The notes beneath the pieces were generated by a model, which did not search any database, was not told where the DNA came from, and saw nothing but the letters and a program-made list of their open reading frames with translations. Source: Allomyces arbusculus (lineage: Eukaryota > Blastocladiomycota > Blastocladiomycetes > Blastocladiales > Blastocladiaceae). Taken from it: 64,000 nucleotides of DNA. The stretch lies in the NCBI GenBank assembly GCA_027604705.1, contig JADHYV010000013.1:124001-188000 (forward strand), given 5' to 3'. The position numbers were made by a program, and so were the translations under genes. Every line of letters starts with the position of its first letter. Within the stretch, counting starts at the first letter, position 1. Below are positions 39,034 to 49,634 of the stretch, piece by piece.

Positions 39034-40034
39034 GATGGTCGGCGCGGCGAGCAGGGCCGGAACCGTAGCCCGCGACGCACGTGTGCAATAGTCGCCGTCG
39101 GTGCGGGAGAGCGAGCGGTGGATGAGCGGAGCTCACGACGTTCCGTAACGTGCACTCGCGAACTTGACCAGGGGGACACGGCGGGCGCCAGCCAGAGTTG
39201 GTTGGGCGCGTGTCGGGCCAGAGCTCTACTCGAACTCGAAATCCCGTGCGTGCGTGGTAGGAGCCCACGAGTTGGCTGGTGCACTGGTGGACCAAAGGTG
39301 GCCGCGGATAACTTGCACGGTGCTATCGAGGATCCAAAGCGGGTGGCCAAGTCGCGCAGGACCTCGGTCGAGAGGGTGTCTGGATTGGATTGCAGCAAGT
39401 GTCGAGTGTCGGGACGGGTCGCAGCGGCTGTTTGTCAATAATCGATGCAGAAGAGGACATCGACGCAGAAGAGGACATCGACGGCCAAGGTTGACTGGTG
39501 CGTGGTTGACTGTTGACTGTAGACAACCGAGACCAACGACGCGACTTGGAGTCAGGCTGTGGTCGTGTTGACTGGTGCGCCATCCACAATCAGACGCGGA
39601 AAATCGCTTCTGTCGGCCCTGGACCTGGAAGGCCGACGCAAACACGATTCTGACTGGCACGTCGACGCGTTGAGAAGGGCCGAGGAACAGAAGCGTGCAC
39701 GTTGATTTGCGGCCGTGGTCACCAAATGCAGCGCGAACCAGAGCGAATGACCAACCAAGAAAACGACAAACAACGACACCGAGCGAGACGACGGCGACGA
39801 CGAAGTGCGCACGGACACGAAGCCAACCCACCCAGCCTTGTTCCACCCAGGACGACGTGGCGACCCGACCCGGCCGCGCGACCTCCGCGCCAATTCAAAC
39901 CGAGAAACGCAGTAACAACCAAACCGAAGAGAAGACACAATCAAATCAGACGCAGGCACGACCGACGCGACGCGAGCCCCCACTCCGCCCCATCCCACCC
40001 GAACCCCCCCCGACGCGGCACGGCGAGAGCACGC
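39034..40034. other. 1-kb region upstream of POP2
   Basis: Between the POP2 start and the PP1 stop, both on the minus strand. It should hold the POP2 promoter and the PP1 3' UTR. An 18-base tandem repeat lies at 39441-39484. Several short direct repeats of GTTGACTG occur at about 39490-39525. No supported gene is found. Confidence 0.45.
39441..39484. repeat. 18-bp tandem repeat, about 2.4 copies
   Basis: Units ATCGATGCAGAAGAGGAC and ATCGACGCAGAAGAGGAC are followed by a partial ATCGACGG. It lies about 400 bases upstream of the POP2 start, in presumed promoter or 5' UTR. Confidence 0.8.
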
Positions 40035-41495
40035 TTATGCAAACTTGGACCGGTTCCCCGCGCCGTAATTGTGCTTTTGCTTCTTTTCCGCGGGCTTGAG
40101 GATCTGGAACGAGCACATGAGCGTTTCATCGACCGACATCATGGCGCCAGCGTTATCAAACTCGCCGCAGTAGTTGGGCGCCGAAAACAGCGTGACGAGC
40201 TGCCGCTTGGCAAAGAACTCGTAGCCGTCCTCGACGACCTGGTGCGCGCGGCAAATCAAGTCCATGTCGTGCTTTTGCAGGAACCGCGTGACCACGTCGG
40301 GCCCAAACGTAAACGACACACCACGGTCGTTCTCGGACCAGCCCGTAATGTCCTTGTCCGGGTCTGACCACAACAGGTCGCAGAGCAGGCCCGTATCGGG
40401 CACGTCGGTCGGCCGCATCACGCGCCGAATCTGCTCCATCGACTGCAGGTCCGGCGAAAGACCGCCGTGCATCGTGAAGATCTTCTCGTCAATGATCGCG
40501 GCAATCGGAAGGCAGTTGAAGCAGTCGGTGAACGTCTTCCACAGCTTGATGTTGTACCGGCGCTTGCCTAGTTTTCAAGGTGGATGAAGAAGCGACACAA
40601 GTGAGCTGCACTATTCGGCCTCGATCCGCCGCGGCACGAAAAACCAGCCGTAAACGCACATTCGTCGTAGAAGCCGTAAATGCGGTTGATACTCGCGCAC
40701 TCGTGGTTGCCGCGCAGAATGAAAAAGTTTTCCGGGTACTTGATCTTGTAGGCGAGCAGCAGGCAAATCGTCTCGAGCGACTGCTTGCCGCGGTCCACGT
40801 AATCGCCCAAAAACAGGTAGTTGGCCTCAGGCGGGAACCCGCCGTACTCGAACAGCCGGAGCAGGTCGTAGTACTGGCCATGAATGTCACCTATTGGGTG
40901 AGGAAAGCCGCGGACGTCAGTCAGGGTCCAAGTTGGCGCAAGAGATTCCGGGACGGGACGTCATGGGCAGGTAAGCACAAGCACGCACCGCAAATCTTTA
41001 TCGGGGCCTCGAGCTCGAGCAAAATGGGCTGCGAAATGAACACCTCGCGCGACTTGGTGCAGAGCCACTTGATTTCGTGCTCAGCAAGCTGCACTTGCTT
41101 GCCCGGTCGGCTACCGCGCACTGGTAGGTTCGAATGGGGGCAAAGAGAGAAGGGGAAGAGCGGTTAGATGCGGGATTGGAGCAGTACAACAGGACGGGGT
41201 TACGTGGAGTGTGGGGGGGCAGGAGGATGCTTCCAGAGAGCCAGTGTCCCTGGACTGCGTGTCGTCCGGCACCGACGGCGGGGCCGAGCAGCCGCGCCGT
41301 CGCGGTCATGGACACACGCAGGCACACGGTGGAGACAAAATGGGGGAGAGATGCGGGGCCACAGTGCAAGAAGGAGACTCGACGCGGGTCGACGCGCGCG
41401 CGTCACGGAACGTCACGGCACGGCACGGCACGGCACGCACCTTCGAGGAGGCGCTCAATGATCGAGTCGACGTCGACGTCCTGGTTGTCGGCCAT
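40035..41495 (-). CDS. GLC7: Protein phosphatase 1 catalytic subunit
   Basis: Four exons (41495..41441, 41120..40989, 40890..40660, 40567..40035) give 316 aa. Metal-site and catalytic motifs are complete: [18 protein letters not shown] (starting at residue 63), [61 protein letters not shown] and the beta12-beta13 loop [18 protein letters not shown]. The motif KIKYPENFF and the C-terminal [13 protein letters not shown] identify PP1 rather than PP2A or PP2B. PP1 acts in glycogen metabolism, mitosis and many other pathways through docking subunits. The first intron is 320 nt, by far the longest here, and contains CACGG tandem repeats; the other introns are 98 and 92 nt. The N-terminal exon codes only [18 protein letters not shown]. 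Confidence 0.97.
41414..41437. repeat. CACGG pentamer repeat in PP1 intron 1
   Basis: Four perfect CACGG units plus a partial one, beginning 23-26 bases downstream of the donor site of the long first PP1 intron (minus strand). Confidence 0.8.
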
Positions 41496-42081
41496 GGCGG
41501 ATCGCGGCGGATCGGGGTCGTTGGGCGCGCGGGACCGGAGTAGCGGCGGTGGTGGTGGTGGATGTGCGTGCTGCGGCGGAGGTGCGGCGCCGAGCTTGCT
41601 GCAGGGAGCGGGGGGAGGGGCTGGAACGCGGCGGCGACAAGTGGCGGCAGCGGCGACGCGGAGCAGCAGGAGCGCGAGCGGGGCCGCAGCAAGTGACGGC
41701 AGGGAGTAGGCGGCCGTGGCGGACGCGAGAGCAGCAGCAGCAGCAGCGACGGCGTGGAGGGCGAGCAGAGCACCGCGGGCAGCGTGCGCAAGTGGTGCTG
41801 GTCGGAGTGCTCCCAGCTTGCCGAGTGCACAGCTGCCGCACTGGCTTCGTGCAGCGGCCGCCCGCCTGCACGCGCCCAAAGTCGAAGTTCGCTCGCTGCC
41901 TTGCGCGCCCTGCACCTGACGTGCTCACGTGACGCCTCGGCACCTTTCATTGACCCGACTTCTAGTTCTGCTCTGTCGTTTGCTTTGACCCAAAACGTGA
42001 TACTTTTATACAAGGCACCGTCCTCGCTGGCGGCTGACGGTTTGAAGACACACCCGAGGTCACAGCGCGCGCCGCGACTAC
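41496..42081. promoter_or_regulatory. PP1 upstream region
   Basis: 586 bases between the PP1 start and the DBP8 stop, both on the minus strand. It has alanine/proline-type GC-rich open frames but no credible gene, and should contain the PP1 promoter and the DBP8 3' UTR. Confidence 0.4.
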
Positions 42082-43830
42082 CTATACCCGCCTGCCCTTG
42101 CCCGCCTTCGTGCCGCGTGTCCTCGACGCGCCCGCCGCCGCGGCCTCGGCCTTTCGCCGCTTGGCGCCGGCGCTGGTGGCCTGTGCTGGTGCGGCTGTCG
42201 TCTTGGGCGCGCGCTCGCCCTGGTCGTCCACCTCAGCCTCCTCCATGACCGCGTCCGTGCCCTGGTCGGCGTCACCCTTGGGCTCACTGTCGCCAGCATC
42301 GAGCATGCGCCGCTTCTTCATGTTGATCTCCTTCTTGGTGCCGAACCCGGTCTCCTCGAGGTGCTACATTAATGGCACACCGGTGATCAGTCCTAGCCCG
42401 CACTCGCTCCAAGATCCTTACCACCACCGCCACCACCCACCTCCCACGAACGTACCATCAACGCCTCGCGCTTGGCAATGTTCACCTCATTCAAGAACTC
42501 GAGCTTGGCCACCTCATCGTCATCGACATCGTACTTGGCCAACTTGGCGCCCATCTTGGCCTCGATATTGAGAATTACGTCCACGTCGCGCTCGCACACG
42601 ACCGAGAGCGCCATGCCGCCGCGGCCCGCACGAGCCGTACGCCCGACGCGGTGAATGTAGTCGGTCGCGCACGCCGGTACGTCAAAGTTGATGACGAGCT
42701 GCACTTTCGGGATATCGAGTCCGCGCGACCCAACATCGGTCGCGAGCAAGATGTCGACCACGTTCGACTTGAATTTGGCGAGCGATGCGACGCGCTCGGC
42801 CTGCGTCATGAACGAGTGCAGCGCGGTCGCGCGGATGCCAAAATTTTGGATTAGCGCGAGCATGAGTGCGCAAGTTCTACAGTGGTGGGAATCGAGCGTG
42901 AGCGGGGTCCACCCGTCGTGCGTCAAAACCGAGACACATGATCGAAGCATACCGGCACCGTGACGTAAAAATGATGATGCTCTTGTCCTTGAAGTCGTTG
43001 CGCAGCAAGTGCACCAGGTACGCCTCCTTGACGCTGCTCGGCACAAACACAAACTTTTGCTCGAGCTTATCGGCGGCCTCGTACTTTTCGCTGCTGCGAT
43101 GCACAAAAAGGTTCTGCAATGCGCCCGAGTTGCACGTTGCGTTACCCTCGGCATCGACGCTCGTCGCGTCGCCAATCAGTGCCTCAATACTCTTGGTCAT
43201 GGTCGCGGAAAACAGCAGCGTTTGCCGCTTCTTGGGCAAGTGCTCAAAAATGGCCTCGAGGTCGGCGGAAAACGTCGGGTGCAGCAACCGGTCGGCCTCG
43301 TCAAGCACGAGAAACTTGATGCGGTTCAGCTTGAGCGCGGTGCCGGAATTTAAGTGGTCGACGATGCGTCCGGGCGTGCCGATCAGGATGTGCGGCCTCT
43401 TTTCGAGCTCAAGTCCCTGCGCCATCATATCTGTCGAGAAATCCATCGTCAGTACTGTGCCCTCGTACGAGATCGAAGTAGTCCTGCGCGTACCCATCCC
43501 ACCCACCACAACGGCCTCACGCAAATTGATCCCCGTGCCGAGCGCGCGGAACTGCTCGGCGATCTGGAACGCCAACTCCCGCGTCGGCGTCAAGACGAGC
43601 GCAAACGGGCCATACGGATCCTCGGAGAGCTTTTGAATGATGGGCAGCGCAAACGCTGCCGTCTTGCCGCTACCCGTCTTGGCATTGCCAATCACGTTCT
43701 TGCCCTCTAGAATCGGCCGAATGCACGCGCGCTGGATTTGCGTTGGTTCGTGGATCGAGAGTGTTTGCAGCACGTCGATGAGCCACGGCGAGATGCCGAG
43801 CTCCTTGAAGGTCACATTGCTGCTGGTCAT
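42082..43830 (-). CDS. DBP8: DEAD-box ATP-dependent RNA helicase Dbp8/DDX49
   Basis: Four exons (43830..43494, 43430..42953, 42876..42456, 42363..42082) give 505 aa. The first intron is 63 nt, in frame and stop-free. Removing it restores VVGGMDMMAQGLELEKRPHI, the exact Dbp8 family sequence, so splicing is well supported. LPIIQKLSEDPYGPFALVLT is a hallmark of Dbp8/DDX49. Helicase motifs: Q motif (LGISPWL...PTQIQ), AKTGSGKT, PTRELA, TPGRIVDH, DEAD, SAT, IIIFTSRCRTCAL (spanning the second junction), TDVGSRGLDIP and HRVGRTARAGRG. The tail is basic with an acidic patch. The family works in small-subunit rRNA processing in the nucleolus. Confidence 0.95.
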
Positions 43831-44268
43831 GATGACTAGCCGTTTGGTGATGAAACGATGGTCGTCGTGCTGCGTGTGCACGCCGCGGCGAGCGCGATGC
43901 GGCGTGGAAGCGCGAGTGTCTCGCAGAGCGTCCCTGTCAGGCCTCGACACGTGATGAGTTGTCTGAGAGACGCGCCGTTGTTAACAGTCCTTGATGCTCA
44001 TCCAGCACTTCGGCAGCCAACAGCGGTACTCGGCCGGGCGGCCTGCCTGGTCATCTCGGCACGTCTCAGCAGTCGGCCTTTCTTCTCAGTAGTCCCCAAA
44101 CAGATTGAACCTCCTGTTGCCCTTCATTGTGTTCACTCCCACCAGAGCTGGCACGCACTTGAGCCCTCCACAGTTTCATTTCCAAAACCAATACCAAAAT
44201 TAACAAAATCCTCTGTCCCTCTCCGGCGCCGACGCGGCGCCGCACCCAAACCTCACCCCTCGCACCAA
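43831..44268. promoter_or_regulatory. DBP8 upstream region
   Basis: 438 bases between the DBP8 start and the CCC1-like stop on the same strand. No gene or clear element is recognised. Confidence 0.4.
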
Positions 44269-45465
44269 TTACTTCTCCTGCACCAAAGTCGCAACCCCCC
44301 ACGCGACTGCCGCCGCCATAATCCCAATCAGCGCCGTTTCGAGCGCGCTAGCGTAGGCGTTCTTGACGCCCAGGACACGCGCCTTGATGAACCCAAAGAT
44401 CAGCAGCACAAACACGGTGAGCCCCGCTGAGACAAACAGCGCAACCCGAATATTGTCACGGATGAAAAAGTAGGGAATCAAGGGCACGAGACCGCCGGCT
44501 AGAGCGAGAGGAGATGGGTGAGAATGGGAGAGCGCGGCGAAGCACGAAGCGAGGAGAACGAACCGAGGTACGAGAGACCAATGGTCAGCGCAGAAATCCA
44601 AGACCGGCGTGAGGAGGGGCGCTCCAGGTTGACTGTCAAGTTGGGTCGATCCCGTCCAGTCAGCGGGTTCCGCGCCTGCACGACACGGTGGAGAGCAGCA
44701 CAGCGTACGCTCAAACTTCATCATGAAGTCGACAAACTGTTCCTCATTGGCTTGGAGCTGCGAGATCAGCGGCGCCACTAGCGGGTCGTAACAAATCCGT
44801 GAGCCCAATTGCCGACCACCGTCTGCGCGCCACGCAGATCAAGCAAACAACGTACGCGCGTCGCGCGAGATCCCGTACGGCTCGAAAATGTCGACGATTT
44901 CCTGCACCTCGGCCTGGGGCATTTCGCGCACTACCACCAAGGCAGACACGGTCAGAACCCGCACTACGGCGCCGTCGACCGCGCTCCGATCGTGCGCACC
45001 TTCTTTCAATTCCCGCCGGCGCTCCGCATCGTAATGGTTGATTTCCGACCGGCCCGCGAGCCATCTGGCAGTGCACACGACCATCTCCATCAGTCACAGT
45101 CTCCTCTTGCGTGCGGTCGGTCTCACCCCTGCACACGCACCCTCCAAGCCCCATCGAAATCGCGCCGGCCACAATCTCGGCGAGCCCAGCGGTCACAACA
45201 AGCGCCGGGTTCTGCAGTGCCGACAAACCTGTATCGCCACGGTCGGTCAGCTTTAGTCTGCATGTGCGTGTTGGGCGAGCGCGCGTAAAATACCGGCAGA
45301 GAGCGCAAACGGGACCGTGAGCCCATCGCTCAGCCCGACGCACAGGTCGCGCACGACAGCGGCCGAATCAAAGTGCGTTTCGGAGTGCGGCGGGCTGGTC
45401 GCGTCAGGATTGACGAGGACGGGGGTGTAGGGCGCGGTGCTGGTTGCAGCGGTGGTCGAGGGCAT
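44269..45465 (-). CDS. CCC1: Vacuolar iron/manganese transporter, CCC1/VIT family
   Basis: Seven exons (45465..45294, 45228..45141, 45064..45000, 44930..44856, 44777..44709, 44632..44564, 44498..44269) give 255 aa; all six introns are 65-78 nt and every phase fits. Joins recreate the family signatures: VRDLCVGLSDGLTVPFALSA-GLSALQNPALVV, MGLGGWLAGRSEINHY, RRELKEVREMPQAEVQEIVD, FVDFMMKFELNLERP and SALTIGLSYLAGGLVPLIPY. VIT proteins are five-helix H+ antiporters that load Fe2+ or Mn2+ into the vacuole. Acidic metal-binding residues of the cytosolic helix region (E in VREMPQAEV, FMMKFE) are present. This is the most intron-dense gene in the window; without splicing its coding sequence looks like unrelated fragments. 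Confidence 0.93.
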
Positions 45466-45860
45466 GGTATGGTTCGTTCAGGCTTGAAAGTCGTTACTTT
45501 GGCGTGCCCGGAGAGAAAGCGCGTCCACGGTGTGTGTTGGCGTGGGAGCGTGCGTGCAGACGGAGGCACACATGGATATCCTCGAGCTCGGCGCTGGCCG
45601 CAATGCTCTTGCACGTGTGTGTTTGCGAACTATCGGGCCGGCGGGCAGGGAATAAAGTGTTGTAGCTGCAAGAGCACCATCGGCTCGAGAATGGTGGTGC
45701 GGATGTCGCAGTTGCCGAGCCTCACCAAGCACCTTGCTGTCTGACTCATCGATGGCTCCAAAGAACACAGCCGCGCGATCGACGCCATCACAGCGAAGCG
45801 AAATGGACGCAAGCAACGCAAAAATGGTATTTTTTCCACACGATCCGCTACACAAACTCC
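45466..45860. promoter_or_regulatory. CCC1-like upstream region
   Basis: 395 bases between the CCC1-like start and the ARG4 stop on the same strand. No gene is recognised. Confidence 0.4.
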
Positions 45861-47443
45861 CTACGCGCTCGCCTTCTCGCCGCGCTTGGCCACAAACGCG
45901 CGCACGAGAGCGATCTGGTCGATGACACGCGCGCGCGCCGTGCCGCCAATCGACGTGCGGCGGTCGACACTCGCTTCAAAATTAAACACGTCCACGACAT
46001 CGGCCTCAAACTCGGCATGCAGCGACTTGAAGTCGGCGAGCGTCAAGTCGGCCATGGAACACCCGCGGTCCTCGGCGAGTTTCACGGCTTCACCAGCGAC
46101 ATGGTGCGTCGCGCGGAACGGCACGCCCTTGCGGACGAGGTAGTCGGCAAGATCGGTCGCGAGCATATCGGCCGTCAAAGCGGCGCGCATGCGTTGCGGG
46201 TGGATCTTAAGCGTGGCGACTACGGCCGTCAGGATCCGGATGGAGCCGTGCAGCGTGTCGTAGGCGTCGAACATGGGTTCCTTGTCCTCTTGCAGGTCCT
46301 TATTGTAGGTCGACGGCAGGCCCTTGTAGGTCATCATAAACCCGGCCATCCCGCCAAACACGCGCCCGCATTTCCCGCGCAGCAGTTCAAGCGAGTCTGG
46401 GTTCTTCTTTTGCGGCATGAGCGAGGATCCCGTCGAGTAGGCGTCGGCGAGCGTCACGAACCCGTACTCGGCCGACGAGTAGATGATCAGGTCCTCGGCG
46501 AGCCGCGAAATATGCGTCATGATCGTCGATGCGACAAACATGAACTCGGCGACAAAGTCGCGGTCAGAGACGCCGTAGAGCGAGTTGGGGATCACGCGGT
46601 CAAAACCGAGCGCTTGCGCCAGGAATTCGCGGTCGACGTTGAAGGGGTTGCCGGCAAGCGCGCCAGAGCCGAGCGGGAGTTGGTTTACATGGTGCCGCAG
46701 CGCATCGAGACGCTCGAGGTCGGCCTGGAACGCGAACACGTAGGAGAGGAGGAAGTGCGACCACCGGATGGGTTGCGCGCGCTATCATGGTTGAATGGGG
46801 TGCTGGTCAGTCGCATGCCCAGCGCGAATCGACTGTTTTCTTTTCCTCGACCACCGCCACCACAAATGAGCGTACCTGCAGATGCGTGTAACCGGGCAAA
46901 ATCACGTCAATCTCGGCCTCGGCGCGGTCCGAGGCGACAGCCATGTAATCCACGAGCAGCGCGCGCAGCTCGTCGATCGCGCCGCGCAGCCACAGTCGCA
47001 TGTCCGTTGCGACCTGGTCGTTGCGCGACCGGCCCGTGTGCAGCTTGCCCGCGACGGCGGACCCAATAATTTCCGAGAGTCGGCGCTCGTTGGCCGTGTG
47101 AATGTCCTCGTCGGCCGGCAGCTTGAGCTCAAACGTGCCCGTCTCCCACTCCTTGAGCACGGCGTCGAGCCCCTTGGCCATGGTGGCCGCCTCGTCGGCG
47201 GTGAGCAGGCCCGACCGCTCGAGTGCCTGCGCGTAGGCCTTGGACCCTTGGATGTCGACGGCACACAGCCGCTTGTCGAAATGGATCGACGCGTTGAATT
47301 GCTCCATGAGCGGGTCCGTCGCGCCTATCCAATAGGTTTGCGTCGTGCGCGCGCGTCAGGTCGGTGATCATGGTGGTTGGGTGGTTGAGCATGGCGCGCG
47401 TTCAGAACGGACCCTGGAAGCGGCCTCCCCAAAGCTTGCTCAT
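45861..47443 (-). CDS. ARG4: Argininosuccinate lyase
   Basis: Three exons (47443..47413, 47324..46876, 46781..45861) give 466 aa. The first exon is only 31 nt ([10 protein letters not shown]) and joins to [20 protein letters not shown], the family N-terminus. The second junction gives [20 protein letters not shown]. The signature [20 protein letters not shown] is present, with the catalytic serine loop, as are [13 protein letters not shown] and [20 protein letters not shown]. The enzyme splits argininosuccinate to arginine and fumarate in the last step of arginine synthesis. Length agrees with the family. It is divergent from the small orphan at 47910; an ATGACTC heptamer lies in the shared upstream region. 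Confidence 0.97.
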
Positions 47444-47909
47444 GATGGTTGGTTGGTGGGTGGTGGTGGTGGGTGGGAGTTGGTCGCTGCAAGAGAGCGA
47501 TGAGCCAGGCAGGGAGAGCGGGCGCCTAGAGTGTCGAACGAGTCCGTTGATGTTGATTCGTTGAGAGCGAGGGCGTGCCGCGACTTTATGGAGCGGGCAA
47601 CTGCCACCGGGTCAACCAGTGCGGTGGACCCCATGACATCGGCGGCGGCGGCGGCAGCACATCCATCGTTCTCGAGGAAGGCGGCGCACCGGACAAGCAC
47701 GGCGCGGCGGCGAGTGTGGGGCCCAAGATCACGACCGTGGCACTCTCCCGCGGTTGGGAAATGAAAAATGCAAGATGGGCCGAGTCATCGCGCGGTGGAC
47801 TCGCTCGGCACGTGACGAGCGCGGTTGGTCGTTGCTTCTCTTCACGCTTTCTCGGCTGAACCATCAAACCATCAACGACAACGACCTGATCAACCACCAC
47901 CTGCCCACG
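47444..47909. promoter_or_regulatory. Divergent intergenic region ARG4 / orphan 47910
   Basis: 466 bases between two divergent starts. It contains a GT-rich run near 47455-47480 and the ATGACTC (minus strand) at 47782-47788, listed separately. Confidence 0.45.
47782..47788. promoter_or_regulatory. Possible Gcn4-type site upstream of ARG4
   Basis: GAGTCAT, reading ATGACTC on the ARG4 strand, lies about 339 bases upstream of the ARG4 ATG. It is the same heptamer as upstream of HIS1. In ascomycetes both genes are under general amino acid control. Confidence 0.3.
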
Positions 47910-48476
47910 ATGGCATCTCCGGCTCCTGGACGTGCACCAGCGCCCTCAGCTGCCAGCGGTGATGCTACCGCAACCGCCATGGACCCGTGGGCCGCCATGC
48001 TCGCGGCCGACCCGCCACTGACCCTGACCTCGCCCGCTTGGACTGCGCACGTCGCACATGTGCACGCCAACCGCGTCAAGCCAACCATCAAGAATTTCCG
48101 CGACGCGACTTATTGGACCGACACGGCTGCCGGCATCGAGTACTGTTTTGACGCATTACCTAGATCCGGAACCCACGCCTTGGCGGCAATCCACATTTCC
48201 AACCCGCCACACACCGTTCTGGGCCTCGTTCCGGGCCGCGCCACGGGTCGTGACGTTGTGGCGATGCTGGGCGAGCCGACGCGGAAAGGGGGTGGCGGAC
48301 GCATGGATATCTTTGTCGTCTATGAGCCGGTCCCGGCGAGTAAAGTGGCGAGTGCGGTGTTGCCGGATGCGGTTGCGAGCAAGTTGGGCCTGCAGGTCGA
48401 CTTTGACGCGCGCGTTTGGGATTCGGGCGACGTTGTGCCTGTGGTCACGACGATAGTGCTGTACACGATGCGCTAA
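47910..48476 (+). CDS. Small orphan protein (188 aa)
   Basis: Single frame from ATG 47910. After an Ala/Pro-rich N-terminus there is a folded-looking domain: VKPTIKNFRDATYWTDTAAG, IEYCFD, TVLGLVPGRATGRDVVAMLG, EPTRKGGGGRMDIFVVYEPV, KLGLQVDFDARVWDSGDVVP, VVTTIVLYT. The pattern of TG-DV--LGEPT, then GLQVDFD and V--IVLY resembles small alpha/beta domains that compare a scaled parameter with a ligand, as in PHAF1-type or SmpA-like repeats, but the likeness is weak and I assign no function. The stop lies 71 bases from the convergent IBA57 stop. Confidence 0.6.
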   Translation: MASPAPGRAPAPSAASGDATATAMDPWAAMLAADPPLTLTSPAWTAHVAHVHANRVKPTIKNFRDATYWTDTAAGIEYCFDALPRSGTHALAAIHISNPPHTVLGLVPGRATGRDVVAMLGEPTRKGGGGRMDIFVVYEPVPASKVASAVLPDAVASKLGLQVDFDARVWDSGDVVPVVTTIVLYTMR

Positions 48477-48547
48477 TGGGTGGAGAGTCAAGAGCTCAAG
48501 TCGATCGACGTCAATACAAACATTTGGTCTTGGATTCGAACACACGT

Positions 48548-49634
48548 TCACGGTCGACCGTGGTCTTTGAGTGGCGGCCACCATGCTAAGACATTCCTTA
48601 TCGTCAGCGCTACGCAGACGCGGAGACCAAGGACAACAAAACGCACCCGGCCAAAACGGCTTCACAGTCCACCCCGGCTCGCCCGCAACCGTGAGCGTCT
48701 CCCCCTTGCGCACTGCATCCAATCGGACCAGCGCGAGCCCGACATTGAACTTGCCCACCGCAAACTTGCCTGCCGACTTGCCATTGGCACCGACCAGTTC
48801 GGCCTGCGTCGGCGGCACCGGCCAGTCCACCGTCCGGTCCACCCACTGATCTGGCACGTCCTTGCCACTCGGCGCGACCACGACCGGCACGATCCGCTTA
48901 CGCACGACGCCCGTATGGTAGGTACGAATCGTCAACTCCTGGCCGACATAGCACCCTTTCCGGAAATCGATCCCGTGCAGCAGGTCCATATTGGACTCGA
49001 GCGGCAGCGACGTGCCCGACGCGAAATCCGAGCCCTCGGCAATCCCGTGCTGGTACCGGTACAGCACGTACTCGAGCTCGGGCGCTGTCGCGGGGACGGG
49101 TGGCGCCTGTGCGGCGGGAAGGATCGCGCGCGCACCGAGCCCGGACCACCGCGGATCAGTAAATCCAACACCACCGAGATTCGGCATATCCGCAGCAGCA
49201 GCACCCGCACCGGCGGCAGCGGACCACTGCGCAAACACGCGGTACGCGTCGGTAACGTCTTTGAGCGCCAGCTTGGACCGCAGCAAGTACCGGCGCAAAT
49301 GCGATTGCAGCGCCGCAACGTGCGCACGGTCGGCATCAATCAAAAACGCGTCGGGCAAGTCCTTGTGCGGGACAATCAGCGCGTCGTAGAGAAGGCGGCC
49401 CTGCGCTGTCAGGAAACCCGTATACGCTGGCGAGCTGAGCGCGGCCATGTTGTTGGTTGTCAGGCCCTGCAGGAACGCGGCGGCGCCAGTGCCTGACAGA
49501 GCCAGCACGCCGCGCGAGGCCAGGTGCGTGACACGAGGTGCGGCCGTGGGGTCGGTGCTCAACGCGCGAGTGCAGACGCGGGGTGCAAGTCTGGCAGGGA
49601 CGGCACGCAGCTGCAGCATGGCCGATTGGAACAT
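48548..49634 (-). CDS. IBA57: Iron-sulfur cluster assembly factor Iba57, mitochondrial
   Basis: Two exons (49634..48647 and 48585..48548) give 341 aa. The last exon codes only the end of PFWPAWWPPLKDHGRP; the join makes the characteristic WP-WWPP tail of the family, so the 61-nt intron is firmly placed. The N-terminus MFQSAMLQLRAVPARLAPRV is a mitochondrial presequence. Conserved blocks are GVLALSGTGAAAFLQGLTTN, GFLTAQGRLLYDALIV, the folate-binding family signature KGCYVGQELTIRTYHTGVVR, and GWTVKPFWP. Iba57 works with Isa1/Isa2 to build 4Fe-4S clusters for aconitase, lipoate synthase and other matrix proteins. Unspliced, the frame would run far into the neighbouring gene, which is an artefact. 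Confidence 0.94.
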
